64,000 nucleotides of DNA from positions 11,218,602 through 11,282,601 of the forward strand of contig CM042996.1 in assembly GCA_023678885.1 (NCBI GenBank), read 5' to 3'. Made by a program: the position numbers and the translations under genes. Shown here in pieces: positions 33,825-45,742 of the stretch. The stretch's first letter is position 1; each line of letters opens with the position of its first letter. A model generated the notes under the pieces. That model had not been told where the DNA came from, made no database searches, and saw only the letters and a list, made by a program, of their open reading frames with translations. The DNA comes from Pogostemon cablin (taxonomy: Eukaryota > Streptophyta > Magnoliopsida > Lamiales > Lamiaceae).

Positions 33825-35029
33825 CATTCAGCAGATGGTGAGGCATGGAAAGAATTTGATAATGAGTTCGATTGGTTTTCTGATGATCCTAAAAATGTTA
33901 GACTGCCCCTGGCTCCTGATGGTTTTAATCTATTTGGAAACATGAACACCGCTTATAGCATGTGGCTAGTAATTTTTAACTCCTTTGAACTTGGCTCCTT
34001 GGGATTGTATAAAATAACCATTTCTCATGTTGTCTTTACTCATCCCAGGGGAAAGGTCACCACGTTTAATGTGGGTTGAAGTTATCACAACGTTTTACGT
34101 TCTACGGTGCAGAAGTTTCGAATGCATGCTGCTGCCCTATGGACAATTAATGATCTTACAGCATATGGTGATTTATCTGGATAGAGTACTAAAAATACTT
34201 AGCTTGTCCAGTTTGTAATGAGCAAACACCTTCTCAAACACTAAGGAGCAAGTTGTGTTACATGGGTGTTCGACGTTATCTACGCAAAGATCATCCTTGG
34301 AGGAGAAGTAGAAAGTTTAATAGTAAAAGAGAACTCATAGAACCACATAAAAATTTAAATGGTGGGGATATATTAAGACAGTTGGAGAGAGTTCAGGTTC
34401 AAACGCTAGGGAAATAAAACAATAAAAAGAGAAAACATCCGCCTGAGGAGTTGAATAGATGTACGGATAGCATTCTCTTTAGACTACCATACTGGAAACA
34501 ATTGAAAGTTAGACACAATTTAGATGTAATGCATATTGAAAAGAATATTTGTGAAAGTATCTTCGGTACTTTAATGAATGTAGATGGGAAAACAAAAGAC
34601 ACTGTAAAACCAAGACTGGACTTTGAAGATATGAAAATTCGTAAGGAGTTGTTCTTGATTAAGAGAAATGATGAAAAATATGTCATACCAGCAGCATGTT
34701 ACGTTTTGCAAAAGAAAGTAAAACAAGTATTTTGTGAGTTTCTGCGAACCATTAAATTTTCAGATGGATATGGTTTTAATATTTCTCGTTGTGTTGATGC
34801 AAATGATCAAAAGATATCTGGACTTAAAAGTCATGATTGGCGTATACTTTTACAGAGGATAATCCCAGTTGGTATATGTGGATCTGTAAATAAGAATGTA
34901 AGTGGTGCACAAAATGTACTATTTCTTCAACATTACACATGGCCGGTCCTAAGCATAGTCAAGAAGGGCGACCACCCAAATTGGCCTCAAATCTTAGTTG
35001 TATGTATTTTTCAATTCTTGTCTTATTAA
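33825..35029 (+). pseudogene. CACTA (En/Spm) transposase, tnp2-type, broken
   Basis: The plus strand reads HSADGEAWKEFDNEF, NVRLPLAPDGFNLFGNMNT and AYSMW, then in shifted frames LWTINDLTAYGDLSG. A long open part at 34451-35029 holds LPYWKQLKVRHNLDVMHIEK, NICESIFGTLMNVDGKTKD and FSDGYGFNISRCVDAND, then KISGLKSHDWRILLQRIIPV. This is the conserved tnp2 transposase core of plant CACTA elements in the right order. Frameshifts near 33990-34450 and an in-frame stop mean it is inactive. No CACTA termini were located. Confidence 0.88.
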
Positions 35030-35738
35030 ATTTATTAAATAAATTCAGAGGGCTATCTCCTCTTATACCGTTGTAATCATTAAATTATTTATTTGACAGT
35101 TATAAACTAAATTTATTTTTTGTTAAATGATATTAACTATTATGACTGTTGTACTTAGCTATCTTCACGGTTTACCATTAAAATAGTAATTTATTTTTAT
35201 TTTTTGTTAAATGACTTCATGCCCTTTGTACTCCTAAACTCAGCCTTATATAAATCTAATTTTCCGTAAATATTTTGCAATTCTCTTTCTTATCGAATTT
35301 CTCTCTCTTTCTTTCTTTATCAATAATTCAATATTCAACCTTCTTAATTCTTTCTTTTAAGTGTTGTCATAGAAGTTAGCAAGTTAGTATTAGTAACTAC
35401 AATCGACTCTTGCAATAGCTCGTTATTGCATTGATGTTGACACTTGACAGTAGGTGATGGTGCTCTAATTTCAAATCTAAATCAATCATTCTTCAAACGA
35501 GGTTATATCATTCTTTTACTATTTTTTTTTATTTTATTAATTAAATTTGTTTTTTATTTGCTTAAAATCATCAATCATGTTTCTAGAAAATATGCATAAG
35601 GTAGTACAAAAAAGAAACAAAAGAAAAAAAAACTTGAAAATAGGGGGATTCTCAAAGAAGTGTGCTTGATAAATTTATAAAGGTGGGTCTTCAAAAGAAA
35701 ATGATGAACATGTAGGAAATGAGCAAGAATAAATAAAA

Positions 35739-36146
35739 GGGTTAATTTCTAAAAAATTCACCATCTTATTGAGGATTTTCAAATCTATCACGATTTTTTA
35801 TTTTTGTCAATTCAATACATGATTTGTTTTATATTTTCAATTCTATCATGACATTTTATTTTTATCAATTCAATACGCTATTTAATATTTTCAATTATAT
35901 CACATCTTTTATTTTTCAATTTAATACACCACTTATTTTATATTTTCAATTCAATTCAATTCATTATTATTATTATTATATTAAAAAATGATACTTGTAC
36001 TGGTTTTAAAAAAATTATATTCTTAATAAAAATAAAAAAAATGATATACACGATATATGAACTAAAAATTTTCGCCCATTATAACTTTATATATTCAGTA
36101 TATACACCTTTATTTAAAAAAAAGTTGTACAAAGAACGAAACAAAG

Positions 36147-36221
<75 letters not shown>

Positions 36222-36287
36222 TAGTGTATTAGCTGTTATAAAAAAATTAAATCCCAAATCCAAATAATTTTAATTACCAGTATAATA

Positions 36288-36319
<32 letters not shown>

Positions 36320-36564
36320 TAATGTTGGTTTCTTGAGCAGAAAGTCGTACGTTGGACCCCTATTGTTTTTTGGGATTTTATGTTTAATTTTTAAAATTTG
36401 GCAGTCAAATTTTATTAAATTTTTTAATTATTTTTTATTTTTGTTAGTGTGTTTAATATTGGAGTAACAAATTTTATTTGATTTATTTAATTTGTTTAGT
36501 TATTTTCAATTTTAAAAATTGTAAGTTAAAGTTGGTTAATTTTTAGATATTTTTCTGTTGCAAA

Positions 36565-36605
<41 letters not shown>

Positions 36606-36829
36606 TGAATTGAATTGAAAATATAAAATAAGTGGTGTATGAAATTGACAAATAAAAGTTGTGGTAAAATTGAAAATATTAAATAGATCATCTATTGAAT
36701 TGAAAAAAATAAAATGTCGTGATAGATTTGAAAATATTAAATAGATCGTGTATTGAATTGATAAAAATAAAATATCGTGATAGATTTGAAAACCCCCAAT
36801 AAGGTGGTGAATTTTTTAGTAACTAACCC
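35739..36829. mobile_element. Mutator-like MITE with long inverted arms
   Basis: The 9-bp duplication TAAATAAAA is perfect (35730-35738 and 36830-36838). The ends are GGGTTAATTTCTAAAAAATTC and its near complement GAATTTTTTAGTAACTAACCC. Each arm is about 225-260 bp, with internal repeats of ATATCGTGATAGATTTGAAAA type phrases. No transposase is present. The 9-bp duplication plus long arms are Mutator features. The loop holds ATA/TAA microsatellites. Confidence 0.92.
36147..36222 (+). repeat. (TAA)n microsatellite
   Basis: About 25 uninterrupted trinucleotide units within the Mutator-like element. Shorter runs lie at about 36290-36320 and 36570-36603. The poly-Asn open frame across it is spurious. 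Confidence 0.97.
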
Positions 36830-38885
36830 TAAATAAAATATAGTTAAGATTACATGGTATGGATATGGTAAGAGTTGAGAATAAAAATGAGTTAAATGTA
36901 GATAAATTTACTAGTGTAATTGAAGATGAAATATTCTTAAATGAGGAAGATTTGGAAAACAATGAAATAGATGATGAAGAGATTGATAATAAAATTGAGA
37001 AACGTGAAAATATTCTAGAGAATGAAGATTATACGTGGGATATATATGATCCTAGAGTTTGGGATAACATTGATAAAAAAAATAGTGATATATTGGTGGA
37101 GAAAGGTCCTAGAAGAGAAAATGATCTCAAATTTTCTAGAGATAAACTTTCTAGACACTTTTCATATACACATCACAAGAAAATTATCAAATTGTGAGAA
37201 TCAAGATAGAAAATAGTTGTGTACTCAAAAAGTGCAAACATAGTGTATTATTTTGTTTGTTTAAATTGGTGAATAATAAGAGTTTATTAGCAAATAAAGG
37301 TCTCAATGATTGTAAACACTTAAGTGATAGTCTTAAATTACATAAAAATGTTCGAGCATACTACCAATTAATATGAAAACATGGATTGATTAGCAAATTA
37401 GATTAAATAAAAATGTAACTATTGAAAAAAAGATGCAAAATCAAGAGCATTTCATAGGTCATGTGCATGTCATTCTCTTAATTTAACGGTTTGTCATAAG
37501 TCAAATTCTTGTGTTAAAGTTGTGTCATTTTTTGGAGATCATGTGCAACGCATGTATACTTTGTTTGCTAGTTCTACTTAAAGGTGAAAATTTTTACAAG
37601 ATCATGTTCTCCAATTAACTCTAAAACCTTTGTCAACAACAAGATGGGAAAGTCACATTAACAGTGTTACAACTATAATAACTTAATCATGTGAGATCAA
37701 AGAAGCATTGTTTGAGTTATCAAGAGTGAGTGAGGATGCTAAAACTAAGAGTGAAGATGAATCATTAGCAACACATGAGCTTGAAAATTTTAAAATTTTA
37801 TTGGGCATGATTTTATGGTATTACATAATCAAAAAAATTAACATGATCGGTAAGAATTTAAATCCAAAGATATGCAAATTGATGCTGTAGTAAAATTTTT
37901 GAAAGATTTAATATCTTACTTTGAAAAATATAGAGAGGAATCTTATGAATCTGCTATTATATTAGCTAAATAGCTTGTATCTAAGATGGAGATTGATCCT
38001 ATTTCCACCCCTCCTCCCCTCCCCCCCCCAAAAAAAAAACGTATAACTTTTAGAAAGAAACTATTTCATAATAATTCTCAAGATGTGTTTTTACAATCTC
38101 TGGAGGAACATTTTAGGGTCAATTATTTTCGTATTATAGTTAATATTTCCATTTCATCTTTAAAATCAGATTTATTTGAGAATATTTTTAGTTTTTTTTT
38201 ATTTATATCTAAGAAATTACTTTCATTAAATAATAAAAGTTTGCGTGAATCTTATATTAAGCTTCATGGTGCTCTTATGCATAATGATAAATTTGATGTT
38301 TATGATAATGATTTATTTTCCCAATTTCAAGTATTACAACATTGTTTACCTAGAGAACCAAAGTCTGCTATTGAAGTTCATGAGTTTGTAAGATCATTGG
38401 ATTGTTTTCCTAATGTTTTTATTGCCTATTGAATCATCTTACTATACCATGTTGTAGCATCAACAAAGAAGTATTTCTAAGCTAAACTTGATAAAATCAT
38501 ATTTGCGCTAGTCCATGTCTCAAGAAAGATTGAATGGATTGTCAATGTTACGTATTGAAAATCCAGATATTGCTGATTTAGATGACTTTATTGAAGATTT
38601 TGCTTCTCAGAATGCTAAAAAATCCAGATATTTTCAATAATATTTTAATACTTATCTTTTGGCCTTAATGTTTGTAGGTGTTGAAGATCTTGAAGCTCTT
38701 ATTCAATTTGACTATTTTAGTTTGATTATATGGACTATTGATCCTTTTGTATTTAAATTATGTACTCTTTTTAAAAATATTTGTCATAGATTATAAATAT
38801 TTTGTAAGAGTTATAAATATAATTATAAAATATCATAATTATTAAATTTATGTTTGGTTTATATATATTTATAATATATACACAT

Positions 38886-39921
38886 ATTACTTTTTTTAAT
38901 AATTGGGGCTCTTTTTTTTAATTTCACCCAGGGCCATCTCTGACATCACGTAAAACCTTCTCACATGAAATTATCCAAAATAAATGATGTATAATAATGC
39001 ATCTTCACGCACCTCCTTATAAAATCACGACTTCAATTCTAGAAACTTTGTATGTGATGGTATCCATACAATAATTAATGTGATGTGGTTAGAGACCATG
39101 TAATATCATTCATGAGAGCATTAATAGAAATTGCATCAGCATGAGGGTGCAACTTTTTCTTTACCTAGAAATTGAATAGGATGAAAATTAATATATACAT
39201 GGTATGTTGTGTGAGAAATTTAATGAACAAGTAGGCATAGAGATGTAAATGAATATTAATTCCTTTAAGTATTTTTGGATTGAGGGATTTGAGGAGAGAT
39301 ATATAAATTCATCACTCAAATCCCTCCATCATGTTTGGATGGTGAATCAAATCAACGGATTTATAAATTCATTTAAAGGGATAGATTACAAATCTTGTAT
39401 TTGAAATTGATATTTTTTTAAAGTCATTTTGGAATGATTTTCAAAATTTTAGTCAAATCTTGTCAATTGAATTCCTTCCAATTAATGGAAAAATATTTTA
39501 ATATTTATATTAAAAAAAACAAAAATAACTAAATAATTTTCAGAAAATAATATTTATTTTTATATTTTTAATTCAACCTCATCCCCACACTCATATATAT
39601 ATTACTTTTTTTAATAATTGGGGCTCCTTTTTTTTTTAGATTTCGCCCAGGGCCCTAAAAATCTCAGGGGCATCTCTGACATTACGTAAAACCATCTCAC
39701 ATGAAATTATCCAAAAGAAATGTTGTATACTAATGCATCTTCACGCACCTCCTTATGAAATCACGACTTCGATTCTAGAACTTTGCATGTGATGACATCC
39801 GTATAATAATTAATATGATGTGGTTAGAGATCATATAATATCACTCATTAGAGTATTAATAGAAATTGCATTAGCATGAGGGTGCAATTTTTCATTTACC
39901 TAAAAATGGGATAGGATGAAA

Positions 39922-39999
<78 letters not shown>

Positions 40000-40377
40000 T
40001 ATATTGTTTGAGAAATTTAATGAACAAGTAGGCATAGTGGTGTAGATGAATATTAATTCGTTTAAGCTGTGTTTGGAATGAGAGATTTGAGGAGAGATGT
40101 ATAAATCTATCTCTCAAATCCCTCTATCATGTTTAGATGGTGCATCAAATCAACAGATTTATAAATTTATTTAAAGGGATGGATTACAAATCTTGTATTT
40201 GAATTTGATATTTTAAAGTTATTTTGGAAGGATTTTCAAATTTTTAGTCAAATCTTGGCATTTGAATTCCTTTCAATTAATGAAAAATACTTTAATATTT
40301 ATATTAAAAAAATAAAAATAACTAAATAATTTTCAGAAAATTATATTTATTTTTATATTTTTAAGTCAACCTCAACC
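38886..40377. repeat. 715-bp tandem duplication containing a hAT-like terminus
   Basis: Unit 1 is 38886-39600 and unit 2 begins at 39601. Both start ATTACTTTTTTTAATAATTGG and continue through CATCTTCACGCACCTCCTTAT to TTCAACCTCA. Near the start each holds a transposon-end-like stretch CCCAGGG...GCATCTCTGACAT. Unit 2 is longer, mainly through (TA)n at 39926-39997. The units have many substitutions, so the duplication is not recent. Confidence 0.9.
39926..39997. repeat. (TA)n microsatellite
   Basis: About 36 TA units. The equivalent position in unit 1 of the duplication (about 39190-39206) has only AATATATACATGG, so the expansion postdates the duplication. Confidence 0.97.
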
Positions 40378-40546
40378 ACCTACCCACCCCTCGCCCACCT
40401 CACCCTACTCCCCACCCCTATCTCCACCCTCCTAGGCGCCCCCTTATCTCATTCAGTATCGTGCATCAAACCATAATCCACACACCCCATCCCACCCCAC
40501 CCCCTACTCCACTTTCCCCAACCCACAATCCAACTACCCCAAACTC
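40370..40546. other. C-rich strand-biased tract
   Basis: About 175 bases of mostly C, A and T with very few G on the plus strand (CCACCTACCCACCCCTCGCC and similar). It lies between the tandem duplication and the copia element. I see no gene in it. Confidence 0.7.
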
Positions 40547-40782
40547 TCCAGAAAATTTATTTTAATTAAATTACAGATTTTAATATTTAATATAATAAAA
40601 TTTTAATTTAAAAATAATTATTGAACTGTGGATTTGAAAATCCTTTCGTAAATTCATTATACATTCAAATAATGTAATTCATATAAATAGATTTAAAATT
40701 AATGAAATTTAAATTTGATTCATTTTTAAATTCATTGGATTTCAAATTGACTCAATCCGAACACAACAATACCATTTTTTTT

Positions 40783-40994
40783 TGTACGAGAAATATTTTG
40801 TTCACCGTGAGTATTTGGATATATCAGTTTCACTATAAATAATTGGATTACAGTAGATTACGAGGTAATAAGATCACAACAAATCTTTACAAATATTTAC
40901 ATCAATTTAAAAGAATTAAATTGATTCTTTTTTTTTTATCTAATTTGATTGCTTTTATCTTATATCTTCAATCTTGGTATTATATTCCTTATTA
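40783..40994 (-). repeat. copia 3' LTR
   Basis: It pairs with 57855-58057: TGTACGAGAAATATTTTGTTC at one end, TATTCCTTATTA at the other, and CAATCTTGGTAT and TCTTTACAAATATT inside. On the minus strand a purine tract ACTTGAGGGAGGG just precedes it. Its terminal TG is TA on both copies. Confidence 0.9.
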
Positions 40995-42758
40995 CCCTCC
41001 CTCAAGTAAAGTGTAGGATTCTCAACAATACGAAGCTTGGAACGTAAAAGCTCAAACAAAGGTCTAGCAAGACTTTTAATAAATTTTCCTTCCACTTGAA
41101 GACTGGAAGGCACAAAACGTGTATCCAACTACTGGCTTGTGACAAGCTCACGCATAAAATGGTAGTCTATGTCAATATACTTAGCTCGCTTATGTGCAAT
41201 AGGATTTTTACTTAGAAACAATGCACTCTTATTATCACAAAGCAGCAAAGGTCGAACAGTAGGTAAGGCACGAAGTTTACGGAGAAAATGTGTAAGCAAA
41301 AATTAATTCTTAGGCGGTGTTGGCAAGAACACGATATTCAAATTCATAACTGGAGCCTGCTACGGTACGCCATTTCTTAGCACTCCAAAGGACCAAGTTA
41401 GCGCCTAAGAAAATGAAGTAGCCATAAGTCAAGTCACGCATCTCTATGCAACGAGCCTAACCGCGTCAGAAAAATCTAAGATAGTATATTTTGGAGAATG
41501 AGAGAAAATTGAAGGCCGTGATGGATGGTGCCCTTAACATAACGTAAGACACATTTAACAACTGTGAAGTGTTCAATAGTAGGAGATTTAAGAAACTGGC
41601 TTGAGGTAATTGACAGTATGAGATAATTCTGGACGAGTTATCGAGAGGTATTGAAGAGCACTGACGATAGAACGATAACATGGGATATTGAAAGGGTTCT
41701 CCAGTACTAAGAAATGATTCCCCCGGTGCTAGCAGAGTGGAAACTAACTTTTAGTCAAGCAGTGAAGCACGAGTAAGAATGTCATGAGCATATTTAGCTT
41801 GTCTTAAGAATAAACCATTTTCAGAGTGAGTTACTTCAAGACCAAGGAAGTAACTCAGGTTGCCCAAGTCCTTCACAACAAACTCCTTGTGTACATGAGC
41901 AATGAATTTTTGCAAAATAAGTGTATTACTATCAGTTAGTGTTTTTATAACCGGATCGGAGACTGAACCGGTAGATGCAACGGTTCGAGGTTCATCGGTC
42001 GGACCGGTTCAACCGGTTGTTCTATTGGAAAATTGAATTTTACATATTTTCAATTATATTTTATAATATTACAATTCATTTAAAAATTTTATAATAATCA
42101 AAATTATTTTATAAAGAGAAAATACAATTTATATAAAAATATATTAGATAAAATATTTATAGTTTATAATTCATATATTTTATATACATTTTTATATATT
42201 CTCTCAATAGCATATTACATAATTTATACTCAAACTACTATATATCTGGTGATCCACTCCAAGAAAATCACATAATTTAATTCAAAATTTAAATATTATG
42301 TTTTAAAATAAATAAAAATAAAAGTGAAATAATGTAAAAATATAAAATATGAAAAGAAAAATAAAAAAATAAAAAAAACCGATTGGACCGATTCAACCGG
42401 TTTTTCCGGTTTTGATCGGTTCTAGCCGATTCAATCCAAAAAATAGTTTTATAGGGGTTTTGAACCGGTTTGGAGGCCGATTCCCAGTTGAACTAGTTCA
42501 ACTGGTCATCCCAACCGGTTTTTAAACTCACTACTACCAGTAACTATAATATCATCAACATAAAAGAGCGAAAATAAGTAACATGAGAATTATGAAGGAA
42601 AAAGAGAGATGTATCCGCCCTGCTACAGATAAAGCCCAAACTAATTAGAAAAGTACTAAAGTGGTCAAATCATGCATGAGGAGCTTGGCGAAGGCCATAC
42701 AAACCCTTCTTGAGGCGACAAACATGCTGTGGAAAACGAAGATCTGTAAAACCCAGAG
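40995..42758 (-). pseudogene. copia RT (second half) and RNase H
   Basis: From the junction inward: LGFTDLRFPQHVCRLKKGLY, GLRQAPHA and the intact catalytic YVDDIIVTG (YVDD at 42551-42562). A hAT-type element then interrupts. RT resumes with TLILQKFIAHVHKEFVVKDL and GNLSYFLGLEVTHSE. RNase H continues to about 41030 with CDNKSALFLSKNPIAHKRAK and YIDIDYHFMRELV. Several stops and frame changes lie between these pieces, for example the stop after QAPHA. Confidence 0.9.
41937..42533. mobile_element. 597-bp hAT-type MITE in copia RT
   Basis: The ends are TAGTGTTTTTATAACCGG and CCGGTTTTTAAACTCACTA. The 8-bp duplications CTATCAGT (41929-41936) and CTACCAGT (42534-42541) differ by one base. Both outer thirds are crowded with AACCGGTT-type motifs on either strand. 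There is no coding sequence. The insertion follows the YVDD codons of the host element by about ten bases. Confidence 0.9.
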
Positions 42759-42763
42759 GTTGA

Positions 42764-44217
42764 TGATTAGCCATAACTTGTAGTCGGGTTGACCAATTCA
42801 AGAATTTATCGAACCATAAGGAGGTAGACACTAGTGCTTAAGCGATCTCACATTTCTTATAATTTTATAGAGACGAATCATCACAGTTTGGTTGTAAAAT
42901 AAGTAAATTGGATTTAATAAACTAAACAAGTTAACAAAGATCAACAAACAAGATGAATGAATGGAAAGTGGTTTACCAAATTGAATAAAAGTGAGATCAA
43001 CAATAATAAAGAAGTGGTAATTCTAGGAATTATATATCAAATGCATGTGTTTCATGGATATATGATTAAGGGCCAACACTAGTTTCTTCTAAACTTTCTC
43101 TCGAAATGAATAGAATGTGAATCCAAATAAGAATTCCAAAATAGCTCAATGGATTGGTTCTCACTCAAATAATTCCAACTAGGTACTAAGTTTAAATGAG
43201 AGTCCCTTCACACAATCAATCAACCTCTCGATCAAACCAATCGGATGTCTTATCAAAGGGTTCTAAATCCTAAATGATATCTCTATCTCTTTAAGACTTA
43301 TAATGCACATGAGGTCTATGATGAATTGATCAATGAACTATCCTAAATATATAATGATTTCTCAATCTAACCACATGTCTATGACAATAAATCACACAAT
43401 TCAACAAGGGAGATTAGCCTACCATAATCATAAGATCATTAACATAGACATTAAAAACCTTACAAGTCATGATAAACAATTATGTTTACTACAAAAATTG
43501 GATGAATACTCCTTTGGATTGGCTCCAATAGTTATCTCCTTCCTTTCCTTGCAATTTTCCCTTCTTCCTTGCTTCTTCTCTTCACTTGGATGGAGAATTT
43601 GTGGTGAGATGATGATGGAGTTAATAGATGAATGAAAGTGATGAAGGATGTGTCGTAAAATGAAAGAATTGGTGTGCGAGGTGTGTGGGCAGCTGAATTT
43701 CGAATCCAATCTGATCAAAATATTGAATGAATTGGTATTTATACCCCTTAGAGATCTTCTAGAAGATGTATGAAAAGTTTTCTGTTTTGGCACCTACACG
43801 ACTCGTGTGCTGCAGCACGAGTCGAGTCGTGTCAGTGTTTCTCGGTCAAACTTTACTCAAGACGGCACATGAGTCGTGTGCTAACGCATGGCCAATGGGT
43901 GGCTGTGTTGGATGAATTGATGCTACTACACGGCTCCTCCTTACAGGCCCGTGTTGGTGATACGGGGCGTGTGCTGCAACACAGCTCGTACACCCAACAC
44001 GGGCGGTCGTGTTGCTGCTGCTCTGTTTCTTCTTCCTTGTTTCATCTTCCATCTCCGTTTTTGCTCCGTTTTCACCTATTTTGCATATGATTAAGTTCAT
44101 TCACACACAATTTCATAAAAACACATAACACCACCAAAATACACATAAATACGGATAAAATAACACGAAAATAGACCTAAAAAGACACTAAAATCTAGGT
44201 GAAAATATCACACATCA
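42764..44217 (-). repeat. Athila 3' LTR
   Basis: 1454 bp, ending on the plus strand at TATCACACATCA and starting at TGATTAGCCATAACTTG. Compared with the 5' LTR it lacks about 116 bp at 43407/43408 and has about 33 extra bp near 44165-44200. Confidence 0.95.
43736..43743 (-). promoter_or_regulatory. TATA box, Athila 3' LTR
   Basis: TATAAATA on the minus strand in AAGGGGTATAAATACC, conserved at the matching place in the other LTR (55913-55920). Conservation in both LTRs and position support a promoter role. Confidence 0.65.
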
Positions 44218-44230
44218 CACCCCCAAACTT
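44218..44230 (-). promoter_or_regulatory. polypurine tract of the Athila element
   Basis: AAGTTTGGGGGTG immediately precedes the 3' LTR start on the minus strand, the expected plus-strand primer for cDNA synthesis. Confidence 0.8.
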
Positions 44231-45742
44231 AAAGTGTTGTTCATCCCCGAACAACAAAAATGATAAAACAATGGGAGAGAGATTTTTACCTAGGAAAAGA
44301 CTAAATGAACATAAGTAATAACACATCAATAGCAACAAGAACTACAACTCATGCTAAGTTATCCTACAATATTAGATTCATGACATAAGAAATTAACAAG
44401 TTCAATCTAAAGAGAATAAGGTGTAATACATTCCCTTTTAGCCCAAGCTTCACATAGATTATCAATTTCACTCATCACTCTTTTATGTAGGGTAAATCAA
44501 CACTCACCAATCGATTGGTTTGACTCACTATAGACTTGCTCGTTGACTACATTCAGAAACCACCAAAGTTTCAATCAATGATAAAAAAAGGTCTTTCATT
44601 AAGGATGTAATGATAGGCTCTTTGGTAGGGTAGAAAATATTTAGATAGAAGTGACTAACACGTGTAAGTAATCGAAGAGGTAGCTACTTTCTTCCATTCT
44701 TCCACTTTCTTTCTTCCCTTCTTGTCTTTTGCATCATTCAAGTACTAATCATCACTTCACTTTTTCATTTTCAACTATTTTTGATTTTAAGCTCCCTTTT
44801 TTTTATTTTTAGTTTCTTGAGCGTCTTTGTTGATTTGCTCTTCTTCTTATTTTAAAGGTTGCATTTATCTTTTGTTCATACTCTTTTCATCCTTTTTCTC
44901 ACTTGTTACCCTTTCCTTTTCTTCTCTTTATTTTTCCTTCCTAGCTATCATCTCCTCAATTACTCACACAAAAGGATATATATAAAGCTCATGTGGGCAA
45001 TTAAGGTGTCATGTGCTAAATTCACAAGAAATAGGCTTAAATGCTCAAAGTGGTTGACAAAGGATGATGTTCATGGTATGGAAATTTTTTGGCAATGACT
45101 TATCATGACAAGGATGGCCTTAAATCATATCATCAATCTCTACTGATCGGATTTGGTCCTATAGTCCTTGAGCAAGTATTTAGTTTATCAAAATACAATC
45201 GATCCACTCATGAAAAGATATACCATGTATGCACGGTTGAGGCTCAAATTCTCACCAGTTTATGCTCGGACCTTATAGAACTTATTACACCACTTCATCT
45301 CAAAATTGAACAAGTTAAATAAAACATGTCACAATTCGAAAGTGTAGAGATTCTTAATAATAACTTGTCATCACTTATCACCACAATGTTCATCACTCAC
45401 ATTCAAAACGACTCACGACATCCCAAAAACAAACCACCAAAACGATCCCTAACAAGAATAAAAAATACACACACAACATAAAAGAAAAGACTCACCAAAC
45501 AAGAAACAAAACAAAAACACAAAACATTCAAGAACAAAAATCACCACATAAAGAAATCAAACACAAAATCCACCCATCCATGATTAATGAAAGTCACATC
45601 TCATCTCATCCTTAATTAAAAAGAAATTCTAAATTACGAAATTAAAACATCCCAAAACAAAACAAATGAAGTATCAAATCCATCATAATCCAAATTAACT
45701 AGAAATGAGCTAAAGAAGTGTCGAGTACTAAAAGTACTCTCT
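44231..45742 (-). other. Athila 3' non-coding region
   Basis: About 1.5 kb between the Athila ORF and the polypurine tract. It is CT-rich on the plus strand around 44680-44960 and AC-rich around 45400-45560. Small open frames on the plus strand have no recognisable domain. Long non-coding 3' regions are normal for this lineage. Confidence 0.7.

Larger units (their letters stand above)
35577..38640 (+). pseudogene. hAT-family transposase (ZMYM1/TTF-type), split by a Mutator-like element
   Basis: The start at about 35577 is a short basic segment (RKKNLKIGGF-like, several frames). After the insertion at 35739-36829, the frame reopens at 36859 with an acidic part, then YTWDIYDPRVWDNIDKK and ILVEKGPRRENDLKFSR, the TTF-type region. 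Further along, in changing frames: HSLNLTVCHKSNSCV, LKPLSTTRWESHINSV, the stretch at 37986-38432, and the hAT dimerisation end KSYLRSSMSQERLNGL before TAA at 38638-38640. Many stops interrupt it. Typical of plant hAT proteins annotated as zinc-finger MYM-type 1-like. Confidence 0.85.

Noticed and set aside
36147..36222. CRISPR-like or phage-like repeat arrays
   Set aside because: All regular arrays in the window are microsatellites, tandem minisatellites or LTR repeats. None has unique spacers between conserved repeats.
36041..36232. Open frame with a long poly-Asn tail
   Set aside because: It is the (TAA)n microsatellite translated, inside a non-coding Mutator-like element.
39923..40117. 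Open frame with alternating Tyr-Ile
   Set aside because: It is the (TA)n run and not coding.
43770..44100. Open frames on both strands in the Athila LTR near the palindromes
   Set aside because: LTR U3 sequence. The frames are not kept between the two LTR copies in detail.
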